Shown piece by piece: positions 5,268 to 5,970 of a DNA stretch of 5,970 bases. Below the pieces are notes generated by a model. It had not been told where the DNA came from. It was given only the letters and a program-made list of their open reading frames with translations, and did not search any database. How positions within the stretch are numbered: the stretch's first letter is position 1; the number at the start of each line of letters is the position of its first letter. The stretch comes from Candidatus Omnitrophota bacterium (GTDB lineage: Bacteria > Omnitrophota > Gorgyraeia > Velamenicoccales > JABMQK01). The translations under genes were made by a program, and so were the position numbers. Location of the stretch: positions 1 to 5,970 of the forward strand of contig JAQTPJ010000060.1 of NCBI GenBank assembly GCA_028712915.1, written 5' to 3'.

Positions 5268-5970
5268 AGAGAAGAGTTGTAATAACTGGCTTAGGTATTG
5301 TTAGTTCTATTGGCATCGGCAAAGATGAATTCTGGTCGAATTTAATCAAGGGTAAATCAGGCATATCTAGAATTGAGCTTCTTAAGTCCTCGTATTATTT
5401 ATCTCAGCGTGGTGGAGAAATAAAGTGTTTTCAGTCAGATACATTTATAGATAGACGTAAGATTAATTCATTAGGGCGTGCCTCACAATTCAGTATCGCT
5501 GCTTCTAAATTGGCCATAGAGGATTCTCAAATCCTCATAAAAGAGATAAAAAAAGAAAATGTATGTATTTTTATGGGCACAACAATGGGTGAAACACAAT
5601 TAATGGAAGAGATGGATTCTGTGTGGCTAAAAAAAGGATATGATAAAGTTAAATTTTTGTCAATTTCTTCTTATCCTAGTAATAATATTTCTGTGAATAT
5701 GGCCTTAGAATTAAAAGTGCATGGTGAAAACTATGTTATTCCTACTGCTTGTGCTGCTGGTAATTACTCTATTGGTTATGGTTTTGATACCATAAGAAAT
5801 CATGAAGAAAAATGTATTATTTTAGCAGGCGGCTCCGATGCTTTTTCTAAAGTTGCCTATTCTGGTTTTAGCCGCATCTATGCCATGGCTCCTGAGAAAT
5901 GCCAGCCCTTTGACAAGAACAGAAAAGGAATGATGTTGGGAGAAGGGGCAGCGATTTTAGTTTTAGAATC
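5264..5970 (+). CDS. fabF: Beta-ketoacyl-ACP synthase (FabF family, active cysteine present), 3' end cut by window
   Basis: The condensing enzyme that extends an ACP-bound chain by two carbons from malonyl-ACP. 235 complete residues are visible, open to the window edge. The nucleophile motif is intact: PTACAAG with C163, the same position as in E. coli FabF. Other landmarks are RRVVITGLGIV at 3-13, MGTTMGET near 104-111, ILAGGSDAF near 186-194, and PFDKNRKGMMLGEGAAILV at 215-233. Both active-site histidines lie beyond the window and cannot be checked. The ATG at 5264 overlaps the fabZ stop by four bases, with AAGGA at 5256-5260 ahead of it. It shares the N-terminal pattern GKDEFWxNL with the degenerate ketosynthase at 2564, including an identical 15-base stretch (2627-2641 and 5321-5335). 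It is the likely active partner of that subunit. The DNA is visibly more AT-rich than the rest of the operon. Symbol fabF denotes the family, not a proven housekeeping role. Confidence 0.88.
   Translation, partial: MKRRVVITGLGIVSSIGIGKDEFWSNLIKGKSGISRIELLKSSYYLSQRGGEIKCFQSDTFIDRRKINSLGRASQFSIAASKLAIEDSQILIKEIKKENVCIFMGTTMGETQLMEEMDSVWLKKGYDKVKFLSISSYPSNNISVNMALELKVHGENYVIPTACAAGNYSIGYGFDTIRNHEEKCIILAGGSDAFSKVAYSGFSRIYAMAPEKCQPFDKNRKGMMLGEGAAILVLE

Overview
The window holds two same-strand gene clusters, separated by a terminator and a promoter at 2102-2298. Every gene runs on the + strand. Genes are tightly packed, with gaps of 1 to 25 bases inside the clusters and one 4-base overlap. Base composition is moderately AT-rich, and AGG/AGA arginine and ATA isoleucine codons are frequent. 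All genes are bacterial in type. The source looks like a bacterium with type II (dissociated) fatty-acid or polyketide enzymes and lipoate-dependent dehydrogenase chemistry. A little-cultured Gram-negative lineage (for example Omnitrophota-like) is possible, but that is a guess from style alone, and no marker gene here fixes the taxonomy.

Cluster 1 (1-2183) is lipoate metabolism. It contains the 3' part of dihydrolipoamide dehydrogenase (lpdA, E3), octanoyltransferase (lipB), and a 76-residue free-standing lipoyl-domain protein. LipB attaches the octanoyl precursor of lipoate to carrier lysines, the lipoyl domain is such a carrier, and LpdA re-oxidises dihydrolipoyl groups. The three therefore form a functional chain, probably the tail of a 2-oxoacid dehydrogenase operon that begins upstream. 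A Rho-independent terminator at 2157-2183 ends it.

Cluster 2 (2219-5970 and beyond) starts from a near-consensus sigma70-type promoter whose spacer carries an 8+8 bp inverted repeat. The order is a small excisionase-type helix-turn-helix protein, a ketosynthase-fold protein without its catalytic triad, a FabG-type ketoreductase, an acyl carrier protein, a FabZ-type dehydratase, and a second ketosynthase with an intact active-site cysteine that runs off the window. An active ketosynthase, a dead partner, KR, ACP and DH together match the parts list of chain-length-factor type II polyketide systems such as aryl-polyene clusters. They are not simply a housekeeping fab operon.

The most interesting points are the dead ketosynthase (Cys, His, His replaced by Phe, Asn, Glu), the likely KS/CLF-like pairing with the distal, compositionally different ketosynthase, a terminator-like hairpin inside the start of fabZ, and the stand-alone lipoyl domain beside lipB.
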